This document shows positions 35,649 through 44,082 of a stretch of 64,000 bases of DNA, one piece after another. The position numbers were made by a program, and so were the translations under genes. The stretch's first letter is position 1, and every line of letters starts with the position of its first letter. The stretch spans positions 1,178,001 through 1,242,000 of the forward strand of contig NZ_CP096034.1 in assembly GCF_023115465.1 (NCBI RefSeq), given 5' to 3'. The notes beneath the pieces are model-generated. The model searched no databases, was not told where the DNA came from, and saw nothing but the letters and a program-made list of their open reading frames with translations. Source of the DNA: Gottfriedia acidiceleris. GTDB taxonomy: Bacteria > Bacillota > Bacilli > Bacillales > Bacillaceae_G.

Positions 35649-36758
35649 GTGAATGCCTTGAAAAAGAACGTCCTTTTAATTGGCACAGGATTAATCGGAG
35701 GCTCAATTGCCTTGGCAATAAAAAAAGTTCATGATGTAAATATAATTGGATATGATATAAACGAAAAACAACTTGAAATTGGTAAAAGAATTCAAGTTTT
35801 AGATGAAATCTCGGTACAGCTGAAAGACTGTGCCGAGAAGGCTCATCTAATCATTTTTTCTTGTCCTGTAGAGGAGTCAATAAAATATATACATATGTTA
35901 AGTGAATATGAACTTAAGAATGATGTCATATTAACTGATGTAGGTAGTACGAAAAGTGAAATTATGAGGCATTCGAAAACTCTTACAGATAAAGGTTATT
36001 GCTTTATTGGAGGTCATCCAATGGCAGGATCGCATAAAACGGGTATAGAGAGTGCAAAAGTTCATTTATTTGAAAATGCATATTTTATTTTGACACCAAG
36101 TGAAAATACTAAAAATGAACAAATTGATGAATTAAAAGAATGGCTTAAAGGAACAGGTTCACATTTTGTAGTAATTGATGAAGTAACACATGATCAAATC
36201 ACCGGAGTGGTAAGCCATTTTCCACATCTCATTGCTTCTAATCTTGTTAAGCAAGTTAAATCTTATTCGAAGGACGAGCCTTTAGTAACAGCCTTAGCTG
36301 CCGGCGGGTTTAGAGATATTACTAGGATTGCATCAAGTAGTCCAAAAATGTGGACTGATATTGTGATTCAAAATAAAGATACATTGCTTTCATTAATTTC
36401 GAATTGGATTGATGATATGAAACAAATGTATCAGCTAGTTGAAAGTCAGGATAAAGAAGATATCTTTCATTATTTCAAGGAATCAAAAGATTTTAGAGAC
36501 AACATGCCAGCAAAAGCAAATGGCGCCATCCCAAGTTATTTTGATTTGTATGTAGATGTTTTAGATCGTGTTGGTGAGCTTGCTAACATTACGACAATCT
36601 TATCGATTCACCAAGTTAGCATTACGAATCTGAGGATCATAGAATCACGTGAAGGGTTACCAGGTGTACTAAGAATAAGCCTTCAAACAGAAAATGACAG
36701 AGTTAAAGCTGAAAAATTCCTAAATGTTAATGGTTATGAGACCTACATTGTTTCATAA
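35649..36758 (+). CDS. tyrA: Prephenate dehydrogenase with C-terminal ACT domain
   Basis: A 369-residue enzyme converting prephenate to 4-hydroxyphenylpyruvate for tyrosine. The NAD-binding motif GTGLIGGSIALA is at about residues 11-22 and the catalytic region has GGHPMAGSHKTG (about residues 120-131) and VSHFPHLIA. The last 70 residues are an ACT domain (DRVGELANITTILSIHQVSITNLRI), a usual site of tyrosine feedback. The start is GTG (35649), with AAGGAT upstream; TTG 35658 is an alternative. Being behind the Tyr T-box, it is coherently tyrosine-controlled. Confidence 0.93.
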   Translation: MNALKKNVLLIGTGLIGGSIALAIKKVHDVNIIGYDINEKQLEIGKRIQVLDEISVQLKDCAEKAHLIIFSCPVEESIKYIHMLSEYELKNDVILTDVGSTKSEIMRHSKTLTDKGYCFIGGHPMAGSHKTGIESAKVHLFENAYFILTPSENTKNEQIDELKEWLKGTGSHFVVIDEVTHDQITGVVSHFPHLIASNLVKQVKSYSKDEPLVTALAAGGFRDITRIASSSPKMWTDIVIQNKDTLLSLISNWIDDMKQMYQLVESQDKEDIFHYFKESKDFRDNMPAKANGAIPSYFDLYVDVLDRVGELANITTILSIHQVSITNLRIIESREGLPGVLRISLQTENDRVKAEKFLNVNGYETYIVS

Positions 36759-36784
36759 AAATTTTCAGGCTTATTTACGCATTA

Positions 36785-36812
36785 AAAGCACTTCTGAAAG
36801 GTGCTTTTTTTG
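36785..36812 (+). terminator. Terminator of the aroF-tyrA operon
   Basis: Arms AAAGCAC / GTGCTTT around TTCTGAAAG, followed by T7. Confidence 0.8.
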
Positions 36813-36978
36813 GGTTAAAAAGCGACAACGAGATTAAGTATTTCACTAGTTTGCCAAAGTCACTCTGACATTTCAAATAAAAATGAATAGTCAGTCTCTT
36901 TTATGTATTAATTTTCTGAACTTTATATTATAATTTAGTAGGTTAGGTTTTTAAATCGTTAAACATGGAGGGATATCA

Positions 36979-38211
36979 ATGTCTCAGTTTGAAAAATCAT
37001 TAGAAAAATATGCTGAACTTGCGGTAAAAAGTGGTGTTAATATCGTACCAGGACAAACATTACAAATAAATGCGCCAATCGGAGCTGCAGAATTCGTACG
37101 TAAAGTTGTAAGATTTGCTTACGAAGCTGGAGCTAAAAATGTAAACATCGATTGGAATGATGATGTAATTACACGTACTAAATATGAACTAGCTCCTGAA
37201 GAAGTTTTTGGAGAATTCCCAGGCTGGAAAGTAACAGCTATGGAAGAATTAGCTGAAAATGGAGGTGCTGTTTTATCAGTAATTTCACCAAATCCAGAAT
37301 TATTAAAAGGGATCGATCCTAAACGTATTGCAACTTTTAATAAAACAGCTAGCAAAGCACTACATAATTATCGTGAATACATGATGGCTGATAGAATTCG
37401 TTGGTCAATCGTAGCTATTCCATGTGTTGAATGGGCTGAAAAAGTTTATCCAAATGAACCAATTGATAAAGCGATGGAATTACTTTGGGACTCAGTATTC
37501 AAAATTTGCCGAGTAGACAATGAAAATCCAGTTGAAGCTTGGGTTAAACACAACGATTTCTTACAAGAAAAAGTTGTTCAATTAAATGACAAACGATACA
37601 AAACACTACATTACACAGCACCTGGTACTGATTTGAAACTTGATTTAGTAGATAATCATGTATGGAAAGGTGGCGGAGCGAACAGTGAAGATGGAAAATG
37701 GTTTAATCCTAATATTCCAACTGAAGAAGTTTTCTCTATGCCACATAGCCATGGTGTAAATGGTACTGTTCAAGCGACTTTGCCATTAAATTACGGTGGG
37801 AATTTAATTGAGAATTTCTCTTTAACTTTTAAAGACGGTAAAGTTGTTGATTTCACAGCTGAAAAAGGCTATGATACTTTACAACATTTATTAGATACTG
37901 ATGAAGGTGCTCGCCGTCTAGGTGAAGTAGCATTAGTACCACATGATTCACCAATTTCAAATACAGGTTTAATTTTCTTCAACACATTATATGATGAAAA
38001 TGCTTCTTGCCACTTAGCATTAGGCAAAGCATATCCAAACAATATGAAGGATGGAGAAAAATTACCTTCAGAAGAGCAAGAAAAATTAGGAATTAACCAA
38101 AGTTTAACGCACGTTGATTTTATGATCGGATCAGCGGAATTAAACATCGATGGAATTAAAGAAGATGGTACAGTTGAACCAATCATGAGAAATGGTAACT
38201 GGGCATTTTAA
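36979..38211 (+). CDS. ampS: M29-family metal aminopeptidase (AmpS)
   Basis: A 410-residue leucyl-type aminopeptidase of family M29, using two divalent metals. The N-part (KYAELAVKSGVNIVPGQTLQINAP) and the metal-ligand region with EEVFSMPHSHGVNGTVQATLPL, LGEVALVPHDSPIS (Glu) and NASCHLALGKAYP (His) are all intact. Length equals B. subtilis AmpS. It is monocistronic, with GGAGG before the ATG and a shared terminator downstream. Confidence 0.95.
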   Translation: MSQFEKSLEKYAELAVKSGVNIVPGQTLQINAPIGAAEFVRKVVRFAYEAGAKNVNIDWNDDVITRTKYELAPEEVFGEFPGWKVTAMEELAENGGAVLSVISPNPELLKGIDPKRIATFNKTASKALHNYREYMMADRIRWSIVAIPCVEWAEKVYPNEPIDKAMELLWDSVFKICRVDNENPVEAWVKHNDFLQEKVVQLNDKRYKTLHYTAPGTDLKLDLVDNHVWKGGGANSEDGKWFNPNIPTEEVFSMPHSHGVNGTVQATLPLNYGGNLIENFSLTFKDGKVVDFTAEKGYDTLQHLLDTDEGARRLGEVALVPHDSPISNTGLIFFNTLYDENASCHLALGKAYPNNMKDGEKLPSEEQEKLGINQSLTHVDFMIGSAELNIDGIKEDGTVEPIMRNGNWAF

Positions 38212-38223
38212 TAGTAAATAAAA

Positions 38224-38268
38224 AGAAAAGGGGTGTCTCGAAAGATTTTTTGAGACTCCCCTTTATTT
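38224..38268. terminator. Bidirectional terminator between ampS and the GNAT gene
   Basis: Arms AAAGGGG(T)GTCTC / GAGAC(T)CCCCTTT with A and T runs outside, serving convergent genes. Confidence 0.85.
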
Positions 38269-38277
38269 TTACTTTTC

Positions 38278-38823
38278 TTAAATTGTTTGAAATTGATCGT
38301 TACTTCTTAAAACAGTTATAAAACCATCTAATATTGTATGACTAACAGAGAATCCTTTACGTTTATAAAATTCTAGAGCGTCTTCATTTCCATTTGAAAC
38401 ATAGATAAAATAATCCTCTACATCATCAAATTGTTTTAGCCAGTTCATTGACAGTTTGAATAATACAGAGCCTACTCCATATTTTCTATATTCTTCTTTA
38501 ATGTAAAATTGTGATAAACATCCAACATTCTTTTTATGGACTGAAGAAAGGTCAAAAAAAGTTGCAAATTCGCTTGAGTATACTTCTTTTGGAGAAATAT
38601 TTGAATAAACGTAACCAACGATTTGATCTTCATCTTTTACGATAACAATATAATTATGTATAGCTTTTTTTACTGAAGGAACCATACGTGTATCGAAATT
38701 CATACTATCAAACAACTCTGGTTTTATCTTCGCTTTTGCCTTCTGAAAAGTCATTAATTCATTACATAAATCTCTACATAATTCAATGTGATCCTCGTCA
38801 ATCACTTCATAAGTTAAATTCAT
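38278..38823 (-). CDS. GNAT-family N-acetyltransferase
   Basis: A 181-residue GCN5-related acetyltransferase. Motif A is visible as LSQFYIKEEYRKYGVGSVLFKL (acetyl-CoA pyrophosphate loop R-K-x-G-V-G), followed by FIYVSNGNEDALEFYKRKGFSVSHTIL, the usual C-terminal GNAT half. Substrate cannot be predicted. The ATG opening MNLTYEV is chosen because AGAGGTG precedes it; five more in-frame residues upstream overlap that site. It is convergent with ampS and divergent from the SRPBCC gene. Confidence 0.85.
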   Translation of the reverse strand: MNLTYEVIDEDHIELCRDLCNELMTFQKAKAKIKPELFDSMNFDTRMVPSVKKAIHNYIVIVKDEDQIVGYVYSNISPKEVYSSEFATFFDLSSVHKKNVGCLSQFYIKEEYRKYGVGSVLFKLSMNWLKQFDDVEDYFIYVSNGNEDALEFYKRKGFSVSHTILDGFITVLRSNDQFQTI

Positions 38824-38981
38824 ATTTTCACCTCTCATTGAAATTGATTTTTTATTAATTTTAATATATATAATCTTGAAATCAAATGAAATAATAAGTT
38901 GACCATTTTTCGGTATATAATGGAAGTGTCATCTAGAATCAATTCATCATTCTACACATAAAACAAATGGAGGATGAGAAA

Positions 38982-39434
38982 ATGGAAGATCTTAAGTATG
39001 AGATTTATATTGGAGCAAAACCAGAAGAGGTGTGGAACATATTTGTTTCGCCAGAAGGAACGAAAGTTATCTTTTTTGGTTGTATTTTAAAATCAACATT
39101 TGAAGTCGGAGCACAGTATGAATATATCGGACCAGGAGAAGCTGGAGATCATACAGTGCATGTTTATGGGGAAATTCTAGCATTTGAGCCTCATAAAATG
39201 ATGAGCTATACAGAACATCCTGGCCCCGTTTACCGTGAAAATCATGCTGAATTAGAAACTAGAATTACACTTACACTTGAAGAGGTGGGCAAATGCACAA
39301 AATTAACACTAGTAAACGACCAATGGCCAGAAAATCACCCTTCATATGAAAATACGAAATCTACCTGGCCAATGATTTTAAGTAATGTAAAAACATATGC
39401 AGAGACCGGAAAAACATTGGATTTTGGTTGGTAA
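38982..39434 (+). CDS. SRPBCC/AHSA1-family protein
   Basis: A 150-residue protein of the START-like SRPBCC fold: YEIYIGAKPEEVWNIFVSPEGTKVIFFG at the N-terminus, a central beta region (GEILAFEPHKMMSYTEHP, ETRITLTLEEVGKCTKLTLV) and the C-terminal helix WPMILSNVKTYAETG. Such proteins bind hydrophobic ligands or act as Hsp90-activator-like domains; the role here is unknown. The start is the ATG after GGAGGATGAGAAA. It is monocistronic and closed by a hairpin. Confidence 0.8.
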   Translation: MEDLKYEIYIGAKPEEVWNIFVSPEGTKVIFFGCILKSTFEVGAQYEYIGPGEAGDHTVHVYGEILAFEPHKMMSYTEHPGPVYRENHAELETRITLTLEEVGKCTKLTLVNDQWPENHPSYENTKSTWPMILSNVKTYAETGKTLDFGW

Positions 39435-39445
39435 AATTGAAAAAA

Positions 39446-39478
39446 TAAAAAAACCTCTGGGAACAGAGGTTTTTGTTT
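39446..39478. terminator. Bidirectional terminator between SRPBCC gene and crcB pair
   Basis: Arms AACCTCTG / CAGAGGTT with flanking A7 and T5 runs. Confidence 0.85.
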
Positions 39479-39496
39479 TAGATTTAATTTTATGTT

Positions 39497-39856
39497 TCAT
39501 CTAATGATATGAAAACCGACATATGCACTACAAATACTAATAATAGTAGATAAAATGATATAAGATAAAGCAGTTTTATACTTTTTTGCAAGCAATAATT
39601 GAATCGATTCGTAACTGAAAGTAGAAAAAGTTGTAAATCCACCTAAAATTCCTACCCCAATAAACAGCCACATTGTAGTAGAAATGGATTTATCAAGATA
39701 TAAATGGTTTATTATACCTAAAATAAACGATCCCAGTATGTTTATAACGAAAGTTCCAAAAGGAAAATTAGTTTTAAGATTTTTATTAACATAGTTTCCA
39801 AGGGCATAGCGAAAAATTGCTCCGATTCCCCCACCTATTCCAACAATAACAATCAT
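39497..39856 (-). CDS. crcB: Fluoride channel subunit Fluc/CrcB (second gene)
   Basis: A 119-residue four-helix Fluc/CrcB fluoride channel. It has GIGGGIGAIFRYALGNYV at the N-terminus, FPFGTFVINILGSFILGII with the conserved asparagine, and GGFTTFSTFSYE with the F-box phenylalanines. It is translationally coupled to the upstream paralogue by a 4-nt ATGA overlap. In Bacillus such pairs can form a heteromeric channel; that is inferred here. It protects cells against fluoride. Confidence 0.92.
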   Translation of the reverse strand: MIVIVGIGGGIGAIFRYALGNYVNKNLKTNFPFGTFVINILGSFILGIINHLYLDKSISTTMWLFIGVGILGGFTTFSTFSYESIQLLLAKKYKTALSYIILSTIISICSAYVGFHIIR

Positions 39857-40242
39857 GATGAGGTATCTCCTTTTACTTTATTGAATTTCTCAGCCGCTTT
39901 AAAACCAAGATACGCCAAACTTATTCCGATCACTATACTTGAGATGATATAGACTAAACTTACTAGCAATTTTTTCTCATCTATCAGAATTACATTTTCA
40001 AGTGAAAAAGTAGAGAATGTAGTGAATGCTCCAGTAAATCCAGTTCCGATTAGTAAAGTATATTCAGGTTTTAATTTAACTTTAGCCATCGGTAAAAAGA
40101 AACCTAAAAAGAAGCATCCAATGATATTAATTAAAAATGTTTGAATTGGAAATCCATTTGAAAGTGGATGGATTGATAGACTTATCATGTAACGAAGAAT
40201 TGCGCCAAAAAATCCTCCGATTAGTATAAATATATAATTCAT
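39853..40242 (-). CDS. crcB: Fluoride channel subunit Fluc/CrcB (first gene)
   Basis: A 129-residue CrcB paralogue with the same landmarks: GGFFGAILRYMISL, FPIQTFLINIIGCFFLGFFL, and GTGFTGAFTTFSTFSLENVIL. The start is the ATG with GAGGTG upstream; four extra in-frame residues precede it but overlap the ribosome site. No fluoride riboswitch is possible in the 51 bp that separate it from the CPBP gene; that gap holds a terminator. Confidence 0.92.
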   Translation of the reverse strand: MNYIFILIGGFFGAILRYMISLSIHPLSNGFPIQTFLINIIGCFFLGFFLPMAKVKLKPEYTLLIGTGFTGAFTTFSTFSLENVILIDEKKLLVSLVYIISSIVIGISLAYLGFKAAEKFNKVKGDTSS

Positions 40243-40262
40243 AATACACCTCATAAATACAA

Positions 40263-40288
40263 TATAAAAACGCCCCTAGGAGCGTTTT
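40263..40288 (-). terminator. Terminator of the CPBP protease gene
   Basis: Palindrome AAAACGCCCCTAGGAGCGTTTT-like (arms AAAACGC / GCGTTTT) 6 nt after the stop on the minus strand with a T-run. Confidence 0.75.
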
Positions 40289-40293
40289 ATTTG

Positions 40294-41055
40294 TTAGTTT
40301 ACAATAAAAAAAGCAATAATTGAAACTAAGTTATTTAAAAAATGGGCAAAAATCGTAACTTCGATTTTTTTTGTTTTGATATAGATAATACCAAAAATCA
40401 AACCAGCTAAAGAATAAGATAGTAATGCATAGATTGAAAAACCAGCAAGCATATGCAATAAACCAAACCCAAATGAACTTACAATTAAACCAATAATCGG
40501 CGAGTTTTTAAAAATCGATCCAATAATTAACTTACGTGTAATCCATTCTTCTTTAATTGGTGCAAGAATAACCGCAGATATAATCATAAGGACTGGATTA
40601 GTCCGCAATAAGCCTTCTACTGCTTTTTGGTTATCTGGCGTAGCAATTGAATAATTGAAATGTTGAAAAATAACATCAAGAAGATGTGAAGAAGCCATAA
40701 GAACAACGTATGCTCCTAAAACGATCACAACATCAATCACATTTATATTTATTCGTCTTAAAGTTAGAAGTCCTTTTTTCTTCGTATAATAATAGAGCCA
40801 TAATAAGCTGAGGACACCAAAAATAGAATCCGAATAAATTGATACGGTATTTACAATATTATCAAATTTTTTTTCTGTAAGGTTTATATCCGCAACACTA
40901 ACAAAAATCATACCCCATATTGAAGCAATCAAGATTAGTAAGTTCAAGCCAACAATAAATATTAAAAAATAGTAGCCAAGTGTTTTTAAGGCGGACTTAC
41001 GTTCATTCGGAATATTTTCTGGAATGATTGTTTTATAGTTTAATTCATTATCCAA
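40294..41055 (-). CDS. CPBP-family intramembrane metalloprotease
   Basis: A 253-residue multi-helix membrane protein of the CAAX protease and bacteriocin-processing (CPBP/Abi) family. The three motifs are present: EEWITRK (EExxxR/K type), FGFGLLHML (FxxxH) and HFLNNLV (HxxxN). About seven or eight membrane helices are visible. The start chosen is a TTG 6 nt after GGAGGA; an ATG 11 codons upstream has no ribosome site. Some relatives give bacteriocin self-immunity; the role here is unknown. Upstream lies MITE copy 2. Confidence 0.8.
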   Translation of the reverse strand: MDNELNYKTIIPENIPNERKSALKTLGYYFLIFIVGLNLLILIASIWGMIFVSVADINLTEKKFDNIVNTVSIYSDSIFGVLSLLWLYYYTKKKGLLTLRRININVIDVVIVLGAYVVLMASSHLLDVIFQHFNYSIATPDNQKAVEGLLRTNPVLMIISAVILAPIKEEWITRKLIIGSIFKNSPIIGLIVSSFGFGLLHMLAGFSIYALLSYSLAGLIFGIIYIKTKKIEVTIFAHFLNNLVSIIAFFIVN

Positions 41056-41256
41056 ATCGGCTCCTCCAATTTTTTGATCTATGTTCATAAACTTTCTAAT
41101 TTATATTTATACTAACATATCCTATTTTATCTTAAATTTAAAGCTGAAAGAACTAGAAATAGAATATATGAGTCTAATTATTTTAAAACCTAGGTTATTT
41201 AATATATGAAAGATTGAGTGCATTATATGAGTTGAGAATGTACCAAAACATAATTA

Positions 41257-41288
41257 AAAAACAAGGTATGTCAATATACCTTGTTTTT
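41257..41288 (-). repeat. Left 32-bp direct duplication (terminator hairpin) flanking element copy 2
   Basis: Thirty-two bases identical to 41759-41790. They are exactly one perfect hairpin: A5 plus CAAGGTAT, loop GTCAAT, ATACCTTG plus T5. It is unrelated in sequence to the hairpin that flanks copy 1. Confidence 0.88.
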
Positions 41289-41758
41289 CATGCTGTTGAA
41301 AAACTACCTTGTCAATTAATTATCAAATTTTCGTGAAAGGAGTAGAGTGATGTTGATTTCCATTACAGGATGCTCGCTTTCCATGGGGCGAGATTCTCTA
41401 GCCTCCTCGGCAAGCCTGCGGGGTCTCAGCCTTCCCGCTTATCCCATAGGAGTCGAGCATCCCTCCATTCCAATCAACTTATTCATCAAGAAATGTCTGC
41501 GATAAACCCTAATCAAATAGCCTTTCCTTAGAGTAATCTAACTGTTGTATCTTAATCAGATTGTAGATATTATCTAAAAAAGCTCATAATATTTTTAACA
41601 ACTAAAAAATTCAATTCTATTGAAATAATGAAATTGCTCAAACATATTAACATTTAAAACCATTAAAAAGATTATTCAAAAAATGCTAATTTTATCATTA
41701 TCTAATGTTCGCTTAAATTCCGTTTTCCCTATTGACGATTTTATATTTCAACACTCTG
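41289..41758 (+). mobile_element. Non-coding MITE-like element, copy 2 (470 bp)
   Basis: Starts CATGCTGTTGAAA and ends TTTCAACACTCTG, the same termini as copy 1, with near identity over the first 250 and last 150 bp and a few indels. The structured GC-richer core (GGATGCTCG...CGAGCATCC) is preserved. A 2-nt length change in the core breaks the short ORF seen in copy 1, arguing that the element does not encode a protein. It has the same orientation relative to the neighbouring minus-strand gene as copy 1. Confidence 0.88.
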
Positions 41759-41790
41759 AAAAACAAGGTATGTCAATATACCTTGTTTTT
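41759..41790 (-). terminator. Terminator of the alarmone synthetase gene; right copy of the 32-bp duplication
   Basis: On the minus strand this perfect 13-bp stem with loop ATTGAC and T5 lies about 65 bp after the stop of the 41855-42472 gene. It is an exact copy of 41257-41288. Confidence 0.85.
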
Positions 41791-41854
41791 GTACTAATTT
41801 AATTATAGGAATACTAGGAAAGAAAAGAGAGTCTAGCCTTAGTTTTTGCTGCAT

Positions 41855-42472
41855 TCAGTTCAACTGTTCTACTTGATCTCTAATCATTTCCATTTTATAG
41901 TCTAATGAATTTACAGTTGCGGAAGCTTCGTTCAGACTTTCGATAATTGCTTTTGGTACCTTTTTATTGTATTTATAAAAAATCTTGTGTTCGAGGCTTG
42001 CCCAGAAGTCCATCGCAACTGTTCTAATTTGGATTTCCACTTTTACTCTTTTCGTTTCTGAAGCAAGGAAAATTGGAATTTCAATAATCATGTGAAAGCT
42101 TTTATAGCCATTTGGTTTTGGTTTTTTTATATAATCTTTTAATTCTATTATATGGATATCGTCCTGTTGTTTTAATAGTTCATAGATCATATAAATATCA
42201 CTAATAAATGAACAACTAATACGAACTCCAGCTATATCATTTATATAATTTTCCAAATTATATTGTGTTAGTTCTAAACCTTTTCGCTCAAGCTTTTCTA
42301 TTATACTGTCAGGTTTTTTTAAGCGCGATTTTACGTGTTCTATTGGATTATGACTATGAGTTAAAGTAAATTCTTCATTTAAAATTCTAATTTTAGTATT
42401 GATTTCATCTAACGCAAATTTATATATTAAAAGTGTGTTAGTCCATTCACCTAAGCTTTGATCTTTCAACAT
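41855..42472 (-). CDS. ywaC: Small alarmone synthetase (RelP/YwaC type)
   Basis: A 205-residue single-domain (p)ppGpp synthetase. The RelA/SpoT synthetase core has HSHNPIEHVKSRLKKPDSI, DIAGVRISCSFISDIY, KPKPNGYKSFHMIIE (G-loop with YKS) and VEIQIRTVAMDFWASLEHKI. There is no hydrolase, TGS or ACT domain. The N-terminal EWTNTLLIYKFALDEINTKI and overall spacing resemble B. subtilis YwaC (SAS2/RelP) more than YjbM. Its role is stress-induced alarmone synthesis. AGGAGG lies 6 nt before the ATG. It is monocistronic. Confidence 0.9.
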   Translation of the reverse strand: MLKDQSLGEWTNTLLIYKFALDEINTKIRILNEEFTLTHSHNPIEHVKSRLKKPDSIIEKLERKGLELTQYNLENYINDIAGVRISCSFISDIYMIYELLKQQDDIHIIELKDYIKKPKPNGYKSFHMIIEIPIFLASETKRVKVEIQIRTVAMDFWASLEHKIFYKYNKKVPKAIIESLNEASATVNSLDYKMEMIRDQVEQLN

Positions 42473-42711
42473 AGGCAACCTCCTAATGTATATTACATCA
42501 GTAATTGTACCAGTTTAATGTGAACTCAGTGTGAAATCTTGGTGAACAGTTAGTGACAAGTAAAATACAGGGATTTTAAGTGTTCTAAGTAAAGGGAATA
42601 GTAAAGGGTAGTAATGACAGGATTATTAGACAAGTTTTAAAGAAGTAGTTAGTGCAAATTATATTAGAAGAATAAACAATTTATAGCAGCGACAGTAAGA
42701 CATTTAGGGTT

Positions 42712-42740
42712 TTGTTAGTTTTGGAATAATATGTTATAAA
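42712..42740 (+). promoter_or_regulatory. Putative promoter of psd
   Basis: TTGTTA (42712-42717), 17-bp spacer, TATAAA (42735-42740), 33 bp before the psd start. The rest of the 42473-42773 gap shows nothing else I can name. Confidence 0.55.
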
Positions 42741-42773
42741 TTTATATATATAATTTTAGTTAGGAGTATATTG

Positions 42774-43553
42774 ATGAAACAGAGTTTTTATCGTTTGTTT
42801 ATAGAATTGACGAATAATCGTTTTACTTCGGGCCTTTTGCGTAGGCTTGCTACCTCTAAATTTAGTAGGGTTTTTATTAATCCATATATTAAAGCGTTTA
42901 ATTTAAATATGGAAGAAAGTAAAGAGACTGTTTTTCCTACTTTACACGCTTTGTTTACTAGAGAATTAAAGCAAAATGCTAGACCGATTCATGCTGGTGA
43001 AAGTGAATTAGCTTGTCCGGTAGATGGTGTGTTAGAGTCTTGTGGGAAAATTGAAATGGATATTAAATTTGTCGTTAAAGGAAAGACATATAGCATTATT
43101 GAGATGTTAGGTTCAAAGGAAATGGCAGATAAATATGATGAGGGTTATTATATGGTATTGTATTTAAGTCCTAGCCATTACCATCGTATACATAGCCCGA
43201 TCGAAGGCGAAATTGTATCACAATTCGAGTTAGGTGCTAAATCTTATCCCGTGAATAAAGCAGGATTAACGTATGGTAAAGATCCACTTTCAAAAAATTT
43301 TCGAGTTATTTCAGAAGTATTATGCTCTGAAAACAATAAACATGTTGCAATGATTAAAGTTGGTGCTATGTTTGTTAACACAATCGTAGTAACGAAAAAA
43401 GAAAAGCGTTTGAAAAAAGGTGAAGAAGTAGGGTATTTTTCTTTCGGTTCTACAGTTGTTTTACTTTTTGAAGCTAATAGTTTTTCACCAAATCTGCAAC
43501 TTCAATCTGGCCAAGCGATCAGAGTTGGACAAAATCTTGGTAAATTACACTAA
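42774..43553 (+). CDS. psd: Phosphatidylserine decarboxylase proenzyme
   Basis: A 259-residue membrane-associated proenzyme that makes phosphatidylethanolamine. The substrate region YLSPSHYHRIHSPIEGEI and the autocleavage motif near the C-terminus are present. The motif reads FGSTVVLLFE rather than LGST; the serine that becomes the pyruvoyl group is kept (about residue 223). The F for L change occurs in the Bacillus type. The ATG is 7 nt after TAGGAG. pssA, the usual partner, is not in the window. Confidence 0.92.
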   Translation: MKQSFYRLFIELTNNRFTSGLLRRLATSKFSRVFINPYIKAFNLNMEESKETVFPTLHALFTRELKQNARPIHAGESELACPVDGVLESCGKIEMDIKFVVKGKTYSIIEMLGSKEMADKYDEGYYMVLYLSPSHYHRIHSPIEGEIVSQFELGAKSYPVNKAGLTYGKDPLSKNFRVISEVLCSENNKHVAMIKVGAMFVNTIVVTKKEKRLKKGEEVGYFSFGSTVVLLFEANSFSPNLQLQSGQAIRVGQNLGKLH

Positions 43554-43577
43554 GTATGCACTTTTTTTCACGAATTG

Positions 43578-43608
43578 AGGGCCATCGTATAGAAAGATGG
43601 TTCTTTTT
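43578..43608 (+). terminator. Terminator of psd
   Basis: Arms GGGCCATC / GATGGTTC (two G-U pairs) with loop GTATAGAAA and T5. Confidence 0.65.
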
Positions 43609-43681
43609 CTGTTATTGTAAAGAGTGCTTGTATTTTAATTTCACTTGTATTATTTGCATATATTGAAAATAATAAAAATGT

Positions 43682-43843
43682 TTAAGATGTTTTTTTTATA
43701 TAGTAATCTAGACCTCTTCGTTTAATTTCTTTTTCAATTAAATAAATGAAGGCAGGATCAAGCTGTAGACCTAGAGCTTTTTTGTATGACTCAAGTAACA
43801 ACTCATCATTTAATTTGTACATATTATTTGCCCGGTTGGGCAT
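43682..43843 (-). CDS. sda: Sporulation checkpoint protein Sda
   Basis: A 53-residue protein whose core YKLNDELLLESYKKALGLQLDPAFIYLIEKEIKRRGL fits Sda, the helical-hairpin inhibitor of sporulation kinases KinA/KinB. In B. subtilis it delays sporulation when replication is disturbed. The start has GGAGGTG immediately upstream on the minus strand; an internal ATG seven codons later is an alternative that would give the usual shorter length. Upstream (43925-44025) lies a cluster of DnaA boxes, as at B. subtilis sda. Confidence 0.85.
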   Translation of the reverse strand: MPNRANNMYKLNDELLLESYKKALGLQLDPAFIYLIEKEIKRRGLDYYIKKTS

Positions 43844-43924
43844 TCACCTCCGAGTGAGAAAAGTTTTTTGAATTTCTTCGTAAACTTAATGTATCAAATT
43901 TTTAAAAATAGAACAATCGTTCGT

Positions 43925-44025
43925 TTATCCACAGTAATAGGTGGATAAGTTGTGGGTAAATTGTTTATATATTCTGAAAAGGTAGGTTCTTGGACTTAGG
44001 ATAATGTGTATAAGATTTATCCACA
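43925..44025. promoter_or_regulatory. DnaA-box cluster between sda and yqeG
   Basis: Five DnaA-box matches: exact TTATCCACA at 43925-43933 and 44017-44025; one-mismatch boxes on the other strand at 43940-43948 (GGTGGATAA), 43951-43959 (TGTGGGTAA) and 44005-44013 (TGTGTATAA). It lies in the divergent promoter region of sda and yqeG. DnaA-driven sda transcription is known in B. subtilis. Confidence 0.85.
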
Positions 44026-44082
44026 GTTAGAATGATTGTAGTTATTTGTCGAACGATTTTAAGAATATATTGAGGTGTAATA

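Noticed and set aside
40243-40293. Fluoride riboswitch before the crcB pair
   Set aside because: The gap is only 51 bp and is filled by the terminator of the preceding gene; no room for the aptamer.
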